DNA from: Thiohalobacter thiocyanaticus
Lineage (GTDB): Bacteria > Pseudomonadota > Gammaproteobacteria > Thiohalobacterales > Thiohalobacteraceae
Assembly: GCF_003932505.1 (NCBI RefSeq)
Contig: NZ_QZMU01000001.1
Coordinates: 1,302,001 to 1,366,000 of the forward strand
Direction: 5' to 3'
Length of the DNA stretch: 64,000 nt
In this document: positions 1-8,027 of the stretch, one piece after another
Layout of the letters: the number at the start of each line of letters is the position of its first letter
Numbering within the stretch: position 1 is the stretch's first letter
Position numbers and translations under genes: made by a program
Notes under the pieces: generated by a model
What the model saw: only the letters and a program-made list of their open reading frames with translations
Database searches by the model: none
What the model was told of the DNA's origin: nothing

Positions 1-1092
1 GCTGTGCACCGGGCACCTGGGCGCGTTCACCGGAATCTGCTTGTAGTTCACGCCCAGGCGCGCGCGGTGGGCATCGGCATAGGCGAACACGCGGGCGATC
101 AGCATCTTGTCCGGACTGATACCGGTGCCCGGCACCATGTTGTTGGGCTCGAAGGCGGCCTGCTCGATCTCGGTGTGATAGTCCGTGGGATTGCGGTCGA
201 GCGTCAGTCTGCCCACCTCGATCAGCGGATAGTCCTTATGCGGCCAGACCTTGGTGAGGTCGAAGGGGTTGAAGCGGTAGGTCTCAGCATCCCTGAAAGG
301 CATGATCTGCATGTGCAGGGTCCAGCTCGGATGCTCACCCCGCCTGATGGCCTCGTACAGGTCGCGGGTGTGATAATCGCCGTCCTCGCCGGCCAGCCGG
401 TCGGCCTCCGCCTGGGCCAGGAACTCGATACCCTGGTCGGTCTTGAAGTGGTACTTCACCCAGAATTTCTCGCCCTCGGCGTTGGCCCACATGTAGGTAT
501 GGCTGGAGTAGCCGTTCATGTGGCGCCAGGTCTTCGGAATGCCGCGGTCACCCATCAGCCAGGTCACCTGGTGGGCGGACTCGGGCGAGAGCGTCCAGAA
601 ATCCCACTGCATGTCGTGGTCACGCAGGTTGCTGTCGGCCCGGCGTTTCTGTGAACGGATGAAGTGCTGGAACTTCATCGGATCGCGCACGAAGAACACC
701 GGGGTGTTGTTGCCCACGAGGTCGAAATTGCCCTCGCTGGTATAGAACTTGACCGCGAACCCGCGCGGGTCGCGCCAGGTATCCGGACTGCCGCGCTCGC
801 CGGCCACAGTGGAAAAGCGCGCCACTACATCCGTTATGGTTCCCGGCTGAAAGACGGCTGCTTTCGTATACCGGCTCACATCCTGGGTCACCTCGAAACG
901 ACCGAAGGCCCCGCCGCCCTTGGCATGGGGCTGTCGCTCGGGAATACGCTCGCGGTTGAAAGTCGCCATCTGCTCGATCAGGTAGTGATCATGCAACACG
1001 ATGGGACCGTTGGGTCCGATCGTCAGGGAGTGTTCGTCGCTGGCAACGGGGATCCCCGCATCGGTCGTGGTCGGCTTGTCCGTTTTCGCCAT
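1..1092 (-). CDS. Catalase, N-terminal 364 residues (gene runs off the left edge)
   Basis: Heme catalase, decomposing hydrogen peroxide to water and oxygen. The visible part carries the distal heme signature [16 protein letters not shown] with catalytic His56, and [10 protein letters not shown] with the conserved active-site Asn near residue 128. Clade I catalases are about 480-500 residues, so roughly the last quarter, including the proximal heme-ligand Tyr, is outside the window. Of two in-frame ATGs (1098 and 1092), 1092 is chosen because GGAGG at 1105-1101 then has an 8-nt spacer. No signal peptide is seen, so it is probably cytoplasmic. A terminator-like hairpin lies just upstream at 1154-1177, separating it from whatever is transcribed from the right. 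Confidence 0.95.
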   Translation of the reverse strand, partial: MAKTDKPTTTDAGIPVASDEHSLTIGPNGPIVLHDHYLIEQMATFNRERIPERQPHAKGGGAFGRFEVTQDVSRYTKAAVFQPGTITDVVARFSTVAGERGSPDTWRDPRGFAVKFYTSEGNFDLVGNNTPVFFVRDPMKFQHFIRSQKRRADSNLRDHDMQWDFWTLSPESAHQVTWLMGDRGIPKTWRHMNGYSSHTYMWANAEGEKFWVKYHFKTDQGIEFLAQAEADRLAGEDGDYHTRDLYEAIRRGEHPSWTLHMQIMPFRDAETYRFNPFDLTKVWPHKDYPLIEVGRLTLDRNPTDYHTEIEQAAFEPNNMVPGTGISPDKMLIARVFAYADAHRARLGVNYKQIPVNAPRCPVHS

Positions 1093-1153
1093 AGCCATAT
1101 CCTCCTCATTTTGATTCACCCGAGTGTAGGCCATCGAGACGGGAGCTGTATGT

Positions 1154-1177
1154 AAAAAAACCGTGAAGGAATCACGG
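1154..1177 (-). terminator. Rho-independent terminator (minus strand)
   Basis: On the minus strand, CCGTGA / TCACGG (1177-1172 and 1166-1161) form a 6-bp stem with a 5-nt loop, followed by seven T (1160-1154). It would stop minus-strand transcription coming from the WD40 remnant before the catalase gene. Confidence 0.6.
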
Positions 1178-1253
1178 ATCGCTACGACGATTGCCGTCAT
1201 TGCGGACGCAGCGGAGTAATCCCGCAAATATCGCCGCTGTCAGGCAACACCTG

Positions 1254-1450
1254 TCACTGCGGCCGTTGTTCCAGCGGATGCTCGAGATCCCAGATCCGGA
1301 CACTGGCAGCGTCGCTGGTCGTGGCCAGGTAGCGCCCGTCGCCTGAGAGCGCCACGAATCCCACCGCACAGTTCGTGACGCTGAAAGCGCTCGATGACTC
1401 GCCCGTGCGCGGATCCGGGAGCCAGACCGCGCTGTCGGGATGCCGTCTCA
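1254..1450 (-). pseudogene. Truncated duplicate of the WD40 lipoprotein 3' end
   Basis: This stretch is closely similar to the 3' end of the WD40 gene at 4269-5357: both encode VALSGDGRYLATTSD, then an ASVRIWDLE motif. Only about 55 C-terminal residues remain, roughly one and a half WD repeats, with no homologous N-terminus or signal peptide. Two opposing 1-base indels, an extra C near 1361 and a missing base near 1398, shift the frame for about 13 residues and then restore it; in the shifted stretch the other frame still reads VIERFQRHELCGG, matching the intact gene. It is an abandoned duplicate, not a functional gene. Confidence 0.8.
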
Positions 1451-1517
1451 TCGGCGCCGCAGACACACACCCGGCCGCGGCCCGCAGATGCCCCGAATCC
1501 CGCTCCACGCTTGACTG

Positions 1518-1533
1518 GAACGAACGTTCGTTC
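1518..1533. promoter_or_regulatory. Palindromic operator for the TetR regulator
   Basis: GAACGAACGTTCGTTC is a perfect 16-bp palindrome centred 21 bp before the start codon of the TetR gene. This form is common for autoregulating TetR repressors. Its position suggests repression of the regulator and the two genes behind it. Confidence 0.8.
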
Positions 1534-1545
1534 TAATATTCCCGG

Positions 1546-2142
1546 ATGCTCGATTCGATCCCCGATTCCACTGCCGGCCCCCGCGACCGCGTCCTCGCCG
1601 CGGCCCTGGAGCTGTTTGCCCATCGGGGCTACTTCAGCACTTCGGTGCCCGACATCGTCCGCGCCTCCGGCGTGAGCACCGGTTCGGTGTATCACCATTT
1701 CGGCGACAAGGAAGGCATTGCCCGGACCCTGTATGACAGCGTTATCGAGCGGATGGAACAGGCGCTGGAGGCGATACGTGAGCGCCATCCGGACACCGCT
1801 TCGCGCTGCCGCAGCATGATTGAACTGCTATTCGATATCGCCGAGCACGATCCGGACCTCATGAGCTTCATGCTGCATGCCAGACACCGCGAATTTCTGC
1901 CGGCGATCACGCCGGTGTGCTCCTCCCGGCCGTTTCAACTGATGCGCGGCGTGGTAGCGGAAGGCATGCGGCGCGGAGAGGTCCGCCGCATGGACGAAAC
2001 CGTGGCGGCCGTCTCCGTTTTCGGCGGCGCACTCCGGCTGATCCAGATGCGCCTCGACGGCGCGCTGGACCGCCCCCTGAACGACTTCCTGGATGACACC
2101 TGGGACTGCGCCTGGCGCGCCATTGCCAGTGACGCCGCCTGA
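1546..2142 (+). CDS. TetR/AcrR-family transcriptional regulator
   Basis: 198 residues. The N-terminal helix-turn-helix is typical: ALELFAHRGYFSTSVPDIV, then ASGVSTGSVYHHFGDKEGI (residues about 20-60). The C-terminal ligand-binding domain (residues about 65-190) is divergent, so the inducer cannot be named. A perfect palindrome (1518-1533) lies just upstream. The next genes, a secreted DsrE-like protein and a small membrane protein, are on the same strand with 42- and 44-bp gaps and likely form one transcript with it. The likely role is a local repressor of that operon. Confidence 0.9.
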   Translation: MLDSIPDSTAGPRDRVLAAALELFAHRGYFSTSVPDIVRASGVSTGSVYHHFGDKEGIARTLYDSVIERMEQALEAIRERHPDTASRCRSMIELLFDIAEHDPDLMSFMLHARHREFLPAITPVCSSRPFQLMRGVVAEGMRRGEVRRMDETVAAVSVFGGALRLIQMRLDGALDRPLNDFLDDTWDCAWRAIASDAA

Positions 2143-2184
2143 TTCCGGCAAGCAGCGCTTCACAATATATACAGGAGAAAACCC

Positions 2185-2691
2185 ATGCCAGTCTTCACCT
2201 CCCTCAACCGTATTCTGCTGCCGCTGCTGCTGTTGCTGCTGGTCCATCCGGCCGTCGCGGCGCCGGACCATGACGATCAGGCCGCTCTTCAGGGTCTGAG
2301 TCAGGGCAAGGGCGTGTTTCTGCTCGACTTCACCAGTCCGAACAAGACGGCCTTCTACCTCGATATCATCAAGGGCACGCACGCAAGGCTGCTGCGTCAG
2401 GAGGTCGAGCCGGACTTCGTCGTCGTCTTCATCGGCCGGACGGTGGAGTTTCTCACCACCGAACCGCGGGACGAGATCGACATGGAATACGGGAAACAAC
2501 TGGAACAGATCGCCGCCACCGCCGAATCGCTGGATGAACTCGGAGTCCGCATGGAGGTCTGCGCCGTTGCCACCGACGCATTCAACGTCGACAACAGTAC
2601 GGTACTGCCATCGATGCACGTGGTCGGTGACGGCTTCATCTCTCTGATCGGCTGGCAGAGCCAGGGCTACCATCTGGTGCCGGTTTTCTGA
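2185..2691 (+). CDS. Exported DsrE/DsrF-like protein
   Basis: 168 residues with a clear Sec signal peptide (hydrophobic core LLPLLLLLLVHPAVA, cleavage near residue 24). The mature part resembles the DsrE-like fold: a beta strand after GKGVFLLDFTS, a helix, VVVFIGRTVEFLT, a Leu/Glu-rich helix, then GVRMEVCAVA with a single Cys where DsrE/YchN-type proteins keep theirs, and a C-terminal VVGDGFISLIGWQSQGY. DsrE-family proteins take part in sulfur transfer; periplasmic versions are often uncharacterised, so the substrate is unknown. RBS AGGAG lies at 2171-2175. It sits between the TetR regulator and a membrane protein gene in one probable operon. Confidence 0.75.
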   Translation: MPVFTSLNRILLPLLLLLLVHPAVAAPDHDDQAALQGLSQGKGVFLLDFTSPNKTAFYLDIIKGTHARLLRQEVEPDFVVVFIGRTVEFLTTEPRDEIDMEYGKQLEQIAATAESLDELGVRMEVCAVATDAFNVDNSTVLPSMHVVGDGFISLIGWQSQGYHLVPVF

Positions 2692-2735
2692 TCACTGCGT
2701 TCAGCGCTCCGCAACGATTACAGGAGGAATTCGCC

Positions 2736-3155
2736 ATGTTCATGTTCGAACCCAGGGACATCGGCTGGTGGTACTGGCTGGCCACGGTCATCCTGCTGAG
2801 CGTCGGTCTGGCCGGCTGGCCGCAGGCCTTTGCGCTCGCCATCGCGCTCACCGTCCTCCAGCTGCTGCACTACATGCTGCGAGAGAAGAGCATCGAGGCC
2901 TTCCCCGTGCAGGTACGCATCGGCTATCTGCTGTTGCTGCTGCTGGCCTGGCCGGAACCGCTGCAGTGGATTTACTGGATCCCCGCCATCGGCACCTGGG
3001 CCCAGGTCATCTTCGGCTACTGCACCATGGCCCGGCTGGTATCCCTGCTGCCCTGGAACCGGCGGGAGACGTTTTCCTGGGCGCTGGTGCGGCGGACATT
3101 CCTGTCACCCCCGGTCAGAGGGAATGTGTTGCAGGGACATGCCCCGCTTGATTAG
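2736..3155 (+). CDS. Small integral membrane protein, unknown function
   Basis: 139 residues with about three to four hydrophobic helices (roughly residues 10-27, 32-47, 62-73 and 82-103) and a basic C-terminal tail. A strong RBS, AGGAGG, lies at 2722-2727. No catalytic motif is recognised. It is the last gene of the probable tetR - dsrE-like operon, so co-regulation is likely. It might partner the exported DsrE-like protein at the membrane, but only gene order supports that. Confidence 0.75.
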   Translation: MFMFEPRDIGWWYWLATVILLSVGLAGWPQAFALAIALTVLQLLHYMLREKSIEAFPVQVRIGYLLLLLLAWPEPLQWIYWIPAIGTWAQVIFGYCTMARLVSLLPWNRRETFSWALVRRTFLSPPVRGNVLQGHAPLD

Positions 3156-3260
3156 GGGCGTCGAGAGGTTGAGCAGTTCATTCCCTGCATGCAACAGACC
3201 CGCACTTCCGTCTGTGCAGGCCTGTTTCTCATCCCGGGAAATGGGTGAAACGGTGGCTGA

Positions 3261-4169
3261 TCAGGCACCGACAATGCGATCGTAAAAGCGGGCACGGTAA
3301 AGCAGCCGGGGCGGTACACCCTCGGTATCCTCGAAGCCCGCGCGGTCATGCAGCACATTATTGCTCACCAGTCCCATCCCGGACTCCAGGCGGCCCCGGA
3401 AAATGCCGGGGCGGTCGCTGGCCAGCAGATCGGTCAGCGCCCGCACCGCGGCCTGCACCTGCACGTCCTCCGCCCAGCGGATGTTGCGGCTGCGGGCGGT
3501 ATAGCGCATGTGCAGGGCGCCCGTTTCCGGCGTTACAGAGAACACCGGGCCGACACTTTCCGGGCGCCGCCCGCCGGCCTCGCCCGTGCCCTCCGGGATC
3601 GTCATCGCATCCGGACGCATCAGCGCCGCCACGTACGCCGGATCGGCATCACGCAGATGGATATAGGCCAGCTCCGGATCCATCAGGGCGTTCTCACCCC
3701 CTCGAGCTGCAGGATGCACGCAATGCAGCAGCAGACCATGGATCTGGCGCTCCGGCGGATTGTAGTAACCGTCGGTATGCCAGTGAATGGGACGGTTGGT
3801 ATAGGGAATGTACTGCGGATGCTCGCCCTCCGGATTTACCGTCAGCGAAGTGATGCCGTCATCATCGGCGAGCCAGTTGTGATCCAGCCGCTGCAGGCCC
3901 AGCTGTTCCCCGAGCCGACGCGGAATCTCCTTGTCCGGATCATCCCCGATGCGGCTGGCATACAGTGCCATGTTGTTGCGCCGGCAGCGGCTGAGCAGCG
4001 CCTCATGCTCGGCCGCTGACAGCCGGCGCGGATCGCGCACCTCCACCAGAAGCTCATCCAGGCGGGTCGCGGCCTGCTCCAGTCTGCGCTCGCGCCAGTG
4101 ACGGTAGGCCACCTCATTGTCGAGATCGAACCAGTTCGTCCGCACCACATCCATTGCCCGCACCGTCAT
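3261..4169 (-). CDS. TauD/TfdA-family Fe(II)/2-oxoglutarate dioxygenase
   Basis: About 302 residues. The facial triad is visible: HxD in PIHWHTDGYYN and the distal His in SNNVLHDRAGF, about 150 residues later, with the usual Arg-rich C-terminus. Proteins of this fold hydroxylate small organic substrates (taurine, carnitine precursors, alkyl sulfates); the substrate cannot be read from sequence. The reading frame extends to an ATG at 4235, but that start has no RBS, whereas the ATG at 4169 follows GGGAGAGG. The WD40 lipoprotein gene ends 100 bp upstream on the same strand. The gene is convergent with the TetR operon. Confidence 0.85.
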   Translation of the reverse strand: MTVRAMDVVRTNWFDLDNEVAYRHWRERRLEQAATRLDELLVEVRDPRRLSAAEHEALLSRCRRNNMALYASRIGDDPDKEIPRRLGEQLGLQRLDHNWLADDDGITSLTVNPEGEHPQYIPYTNRPIHWHTDGYYNPPERQIHGLLLHCVHPAARGGENALMDPELAYIHLRDADPAYVAALMRPDAMTIPEGTGEAGGRRPESVGPVFSVTPETGALHMRYTARSRNIRWAEDVQVQAAVRALTDLLASDRPGIFRGRLESGMGLVSNNVLHDRAGFEDTEGVPPRLLYRARFYDRIVGA

Positions 4170-4268
4170 TCCCGCCGCCTCTCCCGAGCAGATCACAATA
4201 CAGGCCAGCCTAGGATGCCGGACACGCACCCCCATTGATCCAGGTCAAATTCCATTCTCCGAATACGA

Positions 4269-5357
4269 TCACCGGGTACGCTTCCCCCGGGGACGTTCCA
4301 GATCCCAGATCCGGACACTGGCATCGTCGCTGGTCGTGGCCAGGTAACGCCCGTCGCCTGAGAGCGCCACAAATCCACCGCACAGTTCGTGTGGCTGGAA
4401 CCGCTCAATGACCTCGCCCGTGCTCGGGTCCAGGAAGTAGACCGCGCTGTCGGTCTGCCGGCTGATACTGGCGAGATGTCGGCCTTCGCTGCCCAGCGCG
4501 ATGGAATTGATGATGCCATTATGTTCGGTCGGGATTTCATGCAGCCGCCGCGCTTCCAGGTCCCAGCGAAACAGCCGGAACCAGCCGCTGCCGATCAGGG
4601 TACGCCCGTTCGGCGTATACACCAGGGAGCGGGAATAGGTCGACGGCGGCGGGAATTCCACCACGCCCCCGCCGATCGTCCACTGCATCACCCGACCATC
4701 GCGGCCACTCGATGCCAGTGCCGGTTTCCCGGGATGCCAGGCCAGGCCGCGTACCCGCCGCGTGTGCAGGCGCTTCTGTCCGACCCGTTCCAGGCGTCGC
4801 TTATCCTGCAGCCGCCACACGATCACACGCCCGTCGTCATGACCGCTTGCCAGCAGGCCGCGCCCGGCGGCCACAGCCAGGCTGGTCACTGGGGACTCTG
4901 TTCGAACGCTTGCCCGGCCATCACCCCGCAGATCCCAGAGCACGATACGCCGGTCGTAGCCGGCCGATATCAATACGCCCCCGTCCTCGATGAAGGCCAG
5001 CCCGTTGACGCTGCCGTCATGGGCCTGCCAGACCGCCTGGCGCTTGCCGCCCGGCAAGGACCACAGATACACCCGCCCTTCCCAGCCGCCGGAAGCAAGC
5101 AGGGTTCCCGCCGGATTGAACGCCAGGGCACTGCCGCCGCTGTGCACGCCCTCATGCATGACATTGGCCGGAATGGCGGGCTTGAGAGAAAACATGTTGC
5201 CCGCACATCCTGCAAGCGCCAGGGCCAGGACAAGATAATGGATCGCCCGGACCGGACTGGACCAGACGCTGTCAAACGCAGGCAAACGGATTCTCCAACC
5301 CAGAATCATCCAGGGACTCAGGCGCGCGGACATGGCCATCCAAACAAGCTTCAGCAA
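4269..5357 (-). CDS. WD40-repeat lipoprotein
   Basis: Up to 362 residues. A lipobox, LALALAGC, shows lipid attachment at the cell envelope. The rest is a WD40 beta-propeller: at least five blades with GH/WD-type endings such as GGWEGRVYLWSL, GYDRRIVLWDL, GHDDGRVIVWRL, GRDGRVMQWTI and DDASVRIWDLE. Such propellers are protein-interaction platforms; no enzymatic motif is present. The start is uncertain: ATG codons at 5357, 5339, 5333 and 5309 all lack a convincing RBS, and 5309 gives the most normal signal-peptide length. A truncated copy of the last 55 codons lies at 1254-1450. Confidence 0.8.
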   Translation of the reverse strand: MLKLVWMAMSARLSPWMILGWRIRLPAFDSVWSSPVRAIHYLVLALALAGCAGNMFSLKPAIPANVMHEGVHSGGSALAFNPAGTLLASGGWEGRVYLWSLPGGKRQAVWQAHDGSVNGLAFIEDGGVLISAGYDRRIVLWDLRGDGRASVRTESPVTSLAVAAGRGLLASGHDDGRVIVWRLQDKRRLERVGQKRLHTRRVRGLAWHPGKPALASSGRDGRVMQWTIGGGVVEFPPPSTYSRSLVYTPNGRTLIGSGWFRLFRWDLEARRLHEIPTEHNGIINSIALGSEGRHLASISRQTDSAVYFLDPSTGEVIERFQPHELCGGFVALSGDGRYLATTSDDASVRIWDLERPRGKRTR

Positions 5358-5383
5358 GTGCGGTTCGGGACTGCCCCATAAAT

Positions 5384-5671
5384 TTATCGGTAGACCCCGC
5401 GCCGACGCTTGATCAGCAGAATAAAGGCCGCAGGGACATGCACCAGCCCGAACCCGCCCAGGAATACGCCCAGTTGCCGTATCCCCGCCGCCTCGATATA
5501 GACCGTGGCCATGACATAACCAAACGCCAGGCCGGTGATCAGCAGCAGCAGCCGCGCAGTGCGCAGCGCTTTCACCCCCCGGGTATGCACGGGCAGTCGA
5601 TACTGGGCATAGACTGACGCCGCCAGGGCGGCAATGACCAGCAGTGCCAACAGCAGATCATCCATCATCAT
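5384..5671 (-). CDS. Small membrane protein, unknown function
   Basis: 95 residues from the ATG at 5671; two further ATGs follow directly. Three hydrophobic helices are visible: LLLALLVIAALAASVYA, LLLLITGLAFGYVMATVYI and FLGGFGLVHVPAAFILLI, followed by a basic tail KRRRGVYR. It lies between the HiPIP gene and the WD40 lipoprotein on the same strand. No family is recognised. Confidence 0.6.
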   Translation of the reverse strand: MMMDDLLLALLVIAALAASVYAQYRLPVHTRGVKALRTARLLLLITGLAFGYVMATVYIEAAGIRQLGVFLGGFGLVHVPAAFILLIKRRRGVYR

Positions 5672-5715
5672 CTCGTCAGTATTTGACCGCGAGCACGTCA
5701 CCCACAGGAGACATG

Positions 5716-6117
5716 TCAGGTTCTTGGGCTGAACAAATCACAGTACCCGGACGGACTGATTACACCCTCGACCACGTGACATCTCGCCCCTTCACCCGGG
5801 GTTTCCTCATCCACGAAGTTACGGCAGTCACTGCATCTCCTGCCCTCCGCAGGGCTGTCCTGATAATTCACATCGGTCTTGGCAGCCTTCGTTTCATTGC
5901 CTCCGGTCATTTCTTCACTCATATCCTGTTGCGCGGCCCGGGTATCGGGGCTTTGTGCGCCTGCGCGCGAGCCCCCGTCTGTCGCATCGGCAGCGTCTTC
6001 GGAGGCATTCTCATCGCGCGAGCAGGACCAGAGAACCGGCACGCCGACAACCATCAGGGCCAGTGTATTCCTCACGAATGACCGGCGGCCGCATAACATT
6101 AGCTTGTTGCATTTCAT
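5716..6117 (-). CDS. High-potential iron-sulfur protein (HiPIP), Tat-exported
   Basis: 133 residues. The C-terminal third carries the HiPIP cluster-binding pattern: Cys95-x2-Cys98-x14-Cys113-x12-Cys126 (RRCSDCRNF, ARCHVVEG, GYCDLFSP). HiPIPs are small periplasmic 4Fe-4S electron carriers between bc1 complexes and reaction centres or oxidases in purple and sulfur-oxidising bacteria. The N-terminus has a twin-arginine motif CGRRSFVRN before a hydrophobic core ending LWSCS, which could also be lipidated. An Ala/Glu/Asp-rich linker of about 55 residues separates signal and cluster domain. The start at 6117 follows GGAGG with an 8-nt spacer. Confidence 0.88.
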   Translation of the reverse strand: MKCNKLMLCGRRSFVRNTLALMVVGVPVLWSCSRDENASEDAADATDGGSRAGAQSPDTRAAQQDMSEEMTGGNETKAAKTDVNYQDSPAEGRRCSDCRNFVDEETPGEGARCHVVEGVISPSGYCDLFSPRT

Positions 6118-6293
6118 GATCTTGTCCTCCGTATCCCGGTTTTTTGACGGCCGCCGGTGGGGCACGGCCATCCATCAGTGTAGACAGGACCCTCCCCATG
6201 TCCATGTCTATTCAGGACGACATGTACTATGTTGCTGAATCATGATCCCTGGCTTTTACTGAGACTACCCCATGAACAGGAAGGAAGCGCAGG

Positions 6294-7259
6294 ATGAAAC
6301 ACTATGGCCGTTCAGTCTGTATATTTCTTAGCGCCACAGGAATCGCGTTCGCACACGATCCGCAGCCTCCCATGGCGTTCGAGCAGCACCCGCTGGAACA
6401 GATCAGCCGACATATCTATATCGTCCAGGGCACACAGGCGCTCCCCGGTCCGGAAAGCCGAGGCTTCATGAACAACCCCTCTGCCGTTGTGACGGATAAC
6501 GGGATCATCATCATCGACCCCGGCAGCAGCGCCGAGATCGGCAGGCAGCTGCTGGCAAAGCTGAGTGACGTCACGGACAAACCCGTCATAGCCGTGTTCA
6601 ATACCCATGTGCATGGCGACCACTGGCTTGGAAATCAGGGCATCCGCGAAATCCATCCTGAAGTCCCCATCTATGCACACACGCGAATGATCGAACGCAT
6701 CGAGGCCGGTGAGGGGGAAAAGTGGATCCAGCTGCTCATGAATATGACCGAAGGGGCGATTGAAGGCACCAGGGTGATCGGACCGAATATCGGTCTTTCC
6801 GGTGGCGAGGTCCTGTCACTCGACGGGATTACACTGAAAATCCATCACACAGGCCACGCCCATACCGACCATGACCTCATGATCGAGGTGGTCGATGACA
6901 AGGGGATGTTTTTTGGCGACATCGTCACCTCAGGACGGGTTCCGAATTCGGATGTGCCGCAGGATGCGAGTTTCAAGGGTTCGATCACGGCCATCAAAGC
7001 CATGTTGAATGCGGATGTCGACATCTACATCCCCGGCCATGGCCGCAGCGGCGGACGCGAAATCCCGGAAACCACCCTTCGGTTTCTGGAAACACTCCAT
7101 TCATCCGTTACCCACCACTTCAACCGAGGTCTTGAAGCTTACGAGATGAGGGATGAAGTGATTTCCGACTTGGCGGAATACCAGGATTGGATCAACTTCA
7201 ACGAAATGGGCCGGGTTATCAATTTCGTCTTCCAGGAAGTGGAAAACGAAAACTTCTAG
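6294..7259 (+). CDS. Periplasmic metallo-beta-lactamase-fold hydrolase
   Basis: 321 residues with a signal peptide (cleavage near Ala20, FLSATGIAFA). The zinc signature HxHxDH is NTHVHGDHW (His105, His107, Asp109, His110); further ligands lie in HHTGHAHTDHD, MFFGDIV and YIPGHG. The family includes SoxH-like and quinoprotein-associated periplasmic hydrolases; substrate unknown. RBS AGGAAG precedes the ATG. The gene converges with a second MBL-fold gene 11 bp downstream, which is of a different subtype, so the two are not a recent duplication. Confidence 0.88.
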   Translation: MKHYGRSVCIFLSATGIAFAHDPQPPMAFEQHPLEQISRHIYIVQGTQALPGPESRGFMNNPSAVVTDNGIIIIDPGSSAEIGRQLLAKLSDVTDKPVIAVFNTHVHGDHWLGNQGIREIHPEVPIYAHTRMIERIEAGEGEKWIQLLMNMTEGAIEGTRVIGPNIGLSGGEVLSLDGITLKIHHTGHAHTDHDLMIEVVDDKGMFFGDIVTSGRVPNSDVPQDASFKGSITAIKAMLNADVDIYIPGHGRSGGREIPETTLRFLETLHSSVTHHFNRGLEAYEMRDEVISDLAEYQDWINFNEMGRVINFVFQEVENENF

Positions 7260-7270
7260 ATCGCCTGATA

Positions 7271-7999
7271 TTACGAGCACAGCTCATCGCCGAGCGCCCG
7301 CAGCAAGCCGGCGCCATCACCACGCCAGGCGCTGCCATGCATGCATGCCAGAGTCGCCGGGGCGGTGGCGGCAAGCCGCTCAAGCAGCTCACGCGCGTAC
7401 TTCGTGTGCGAGAAATAGTCCATGGCGTGTCGAAAGGACTCACTGGGCTCGAGAATATCGGATTCCGTGAGTGGAGGCAGGTCGGTGCCGCCCTGGGTAA
7501 AGAGATCGCCGCACAGCAGGGTCTTCGTGCTTTCCTCGGACAGAAACCCGCACTCCCATGCATGGGGCAGATGCGGCGCGTCATGCCAGCGCACGCTGTG
7601 CCGGCCCAGGGCAAGCATCTCGCCATCGGCCAGGGTGCGGGGCGCCCGGTCAGCCATGTCGGCAATGGACACCATGCCCGCAACAGTCCCGCACAGCGGG
7701 GTGGACTGCGGGGCCACAGCCAGCCACTCGTTCAGTGAACCGCACTCATCCGCCTCTACGTGGGAAAAGCCGATATAACGCAGCTGATCGACCGGCAGTA
7801 TGCTTGCCACGGCCTCGCGCACCAGCGGGAACATCCTGCGCGGCCCGGTATGAAACAATAACGGCTCATCGTCGGCAATCAGGTACTGGTTGAAGGAAAA
7901 TCCGTTGCCGTTTTCAAAGACAACGGGCGTATTGATCCGGTATATCCCGTCGCTGATCTCATGAACGTTGGTGCCTGACTGGCTGTTGGTGATGGTCAT
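7271..7999 (-). CDS. MBL-fold protein with di-iron (ODP/flavodiiron-like) motif
   Basis: 242 residues. Instead of HxHxDH it has FSHVEADECGSLNEW, with His80, Glu82 and Asp84, the H-x-E-x-D motif of the di-iron lactamase domain of flavodiiron proteins and of ODP-type oxygen sensors. Later metal-ligand candidates are the His cluster DAPHLPHAWECG, LLCGDLFTQGG and CMHGSAW. There is no flavodoxin domain, so it is a stand-alone di-iron domain. A plausible role is binding or reducing O2 or NO in the cytoplasm, possibly as a sensor. Confidence 0.8.
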   Translation of the reverse strand: MTITNSQSGTNVHEISDGIYRINTPVVFENGNGFSFNQYLIADDEPLLFHTGPRRMFPLVREAVASILPVDQLRYIGFSHVEADECGSLNEWLAVAPQSTPLCGTVAGMVSIADMADRAPRTLADGEMLALGRHSVRWHDAPHLPHAWECGFLSEESTKTLLCGDLFTQGGTDLPPLTESDILEPSESFRHAMDYFSHTKYARELLERLAATAPATLACMHGSAWRGDGAGLLRALGDELCS

Positions 8000-8027
8000 A
8001 TCCCTGTCCTCTCCGGGTAATCAGGTG

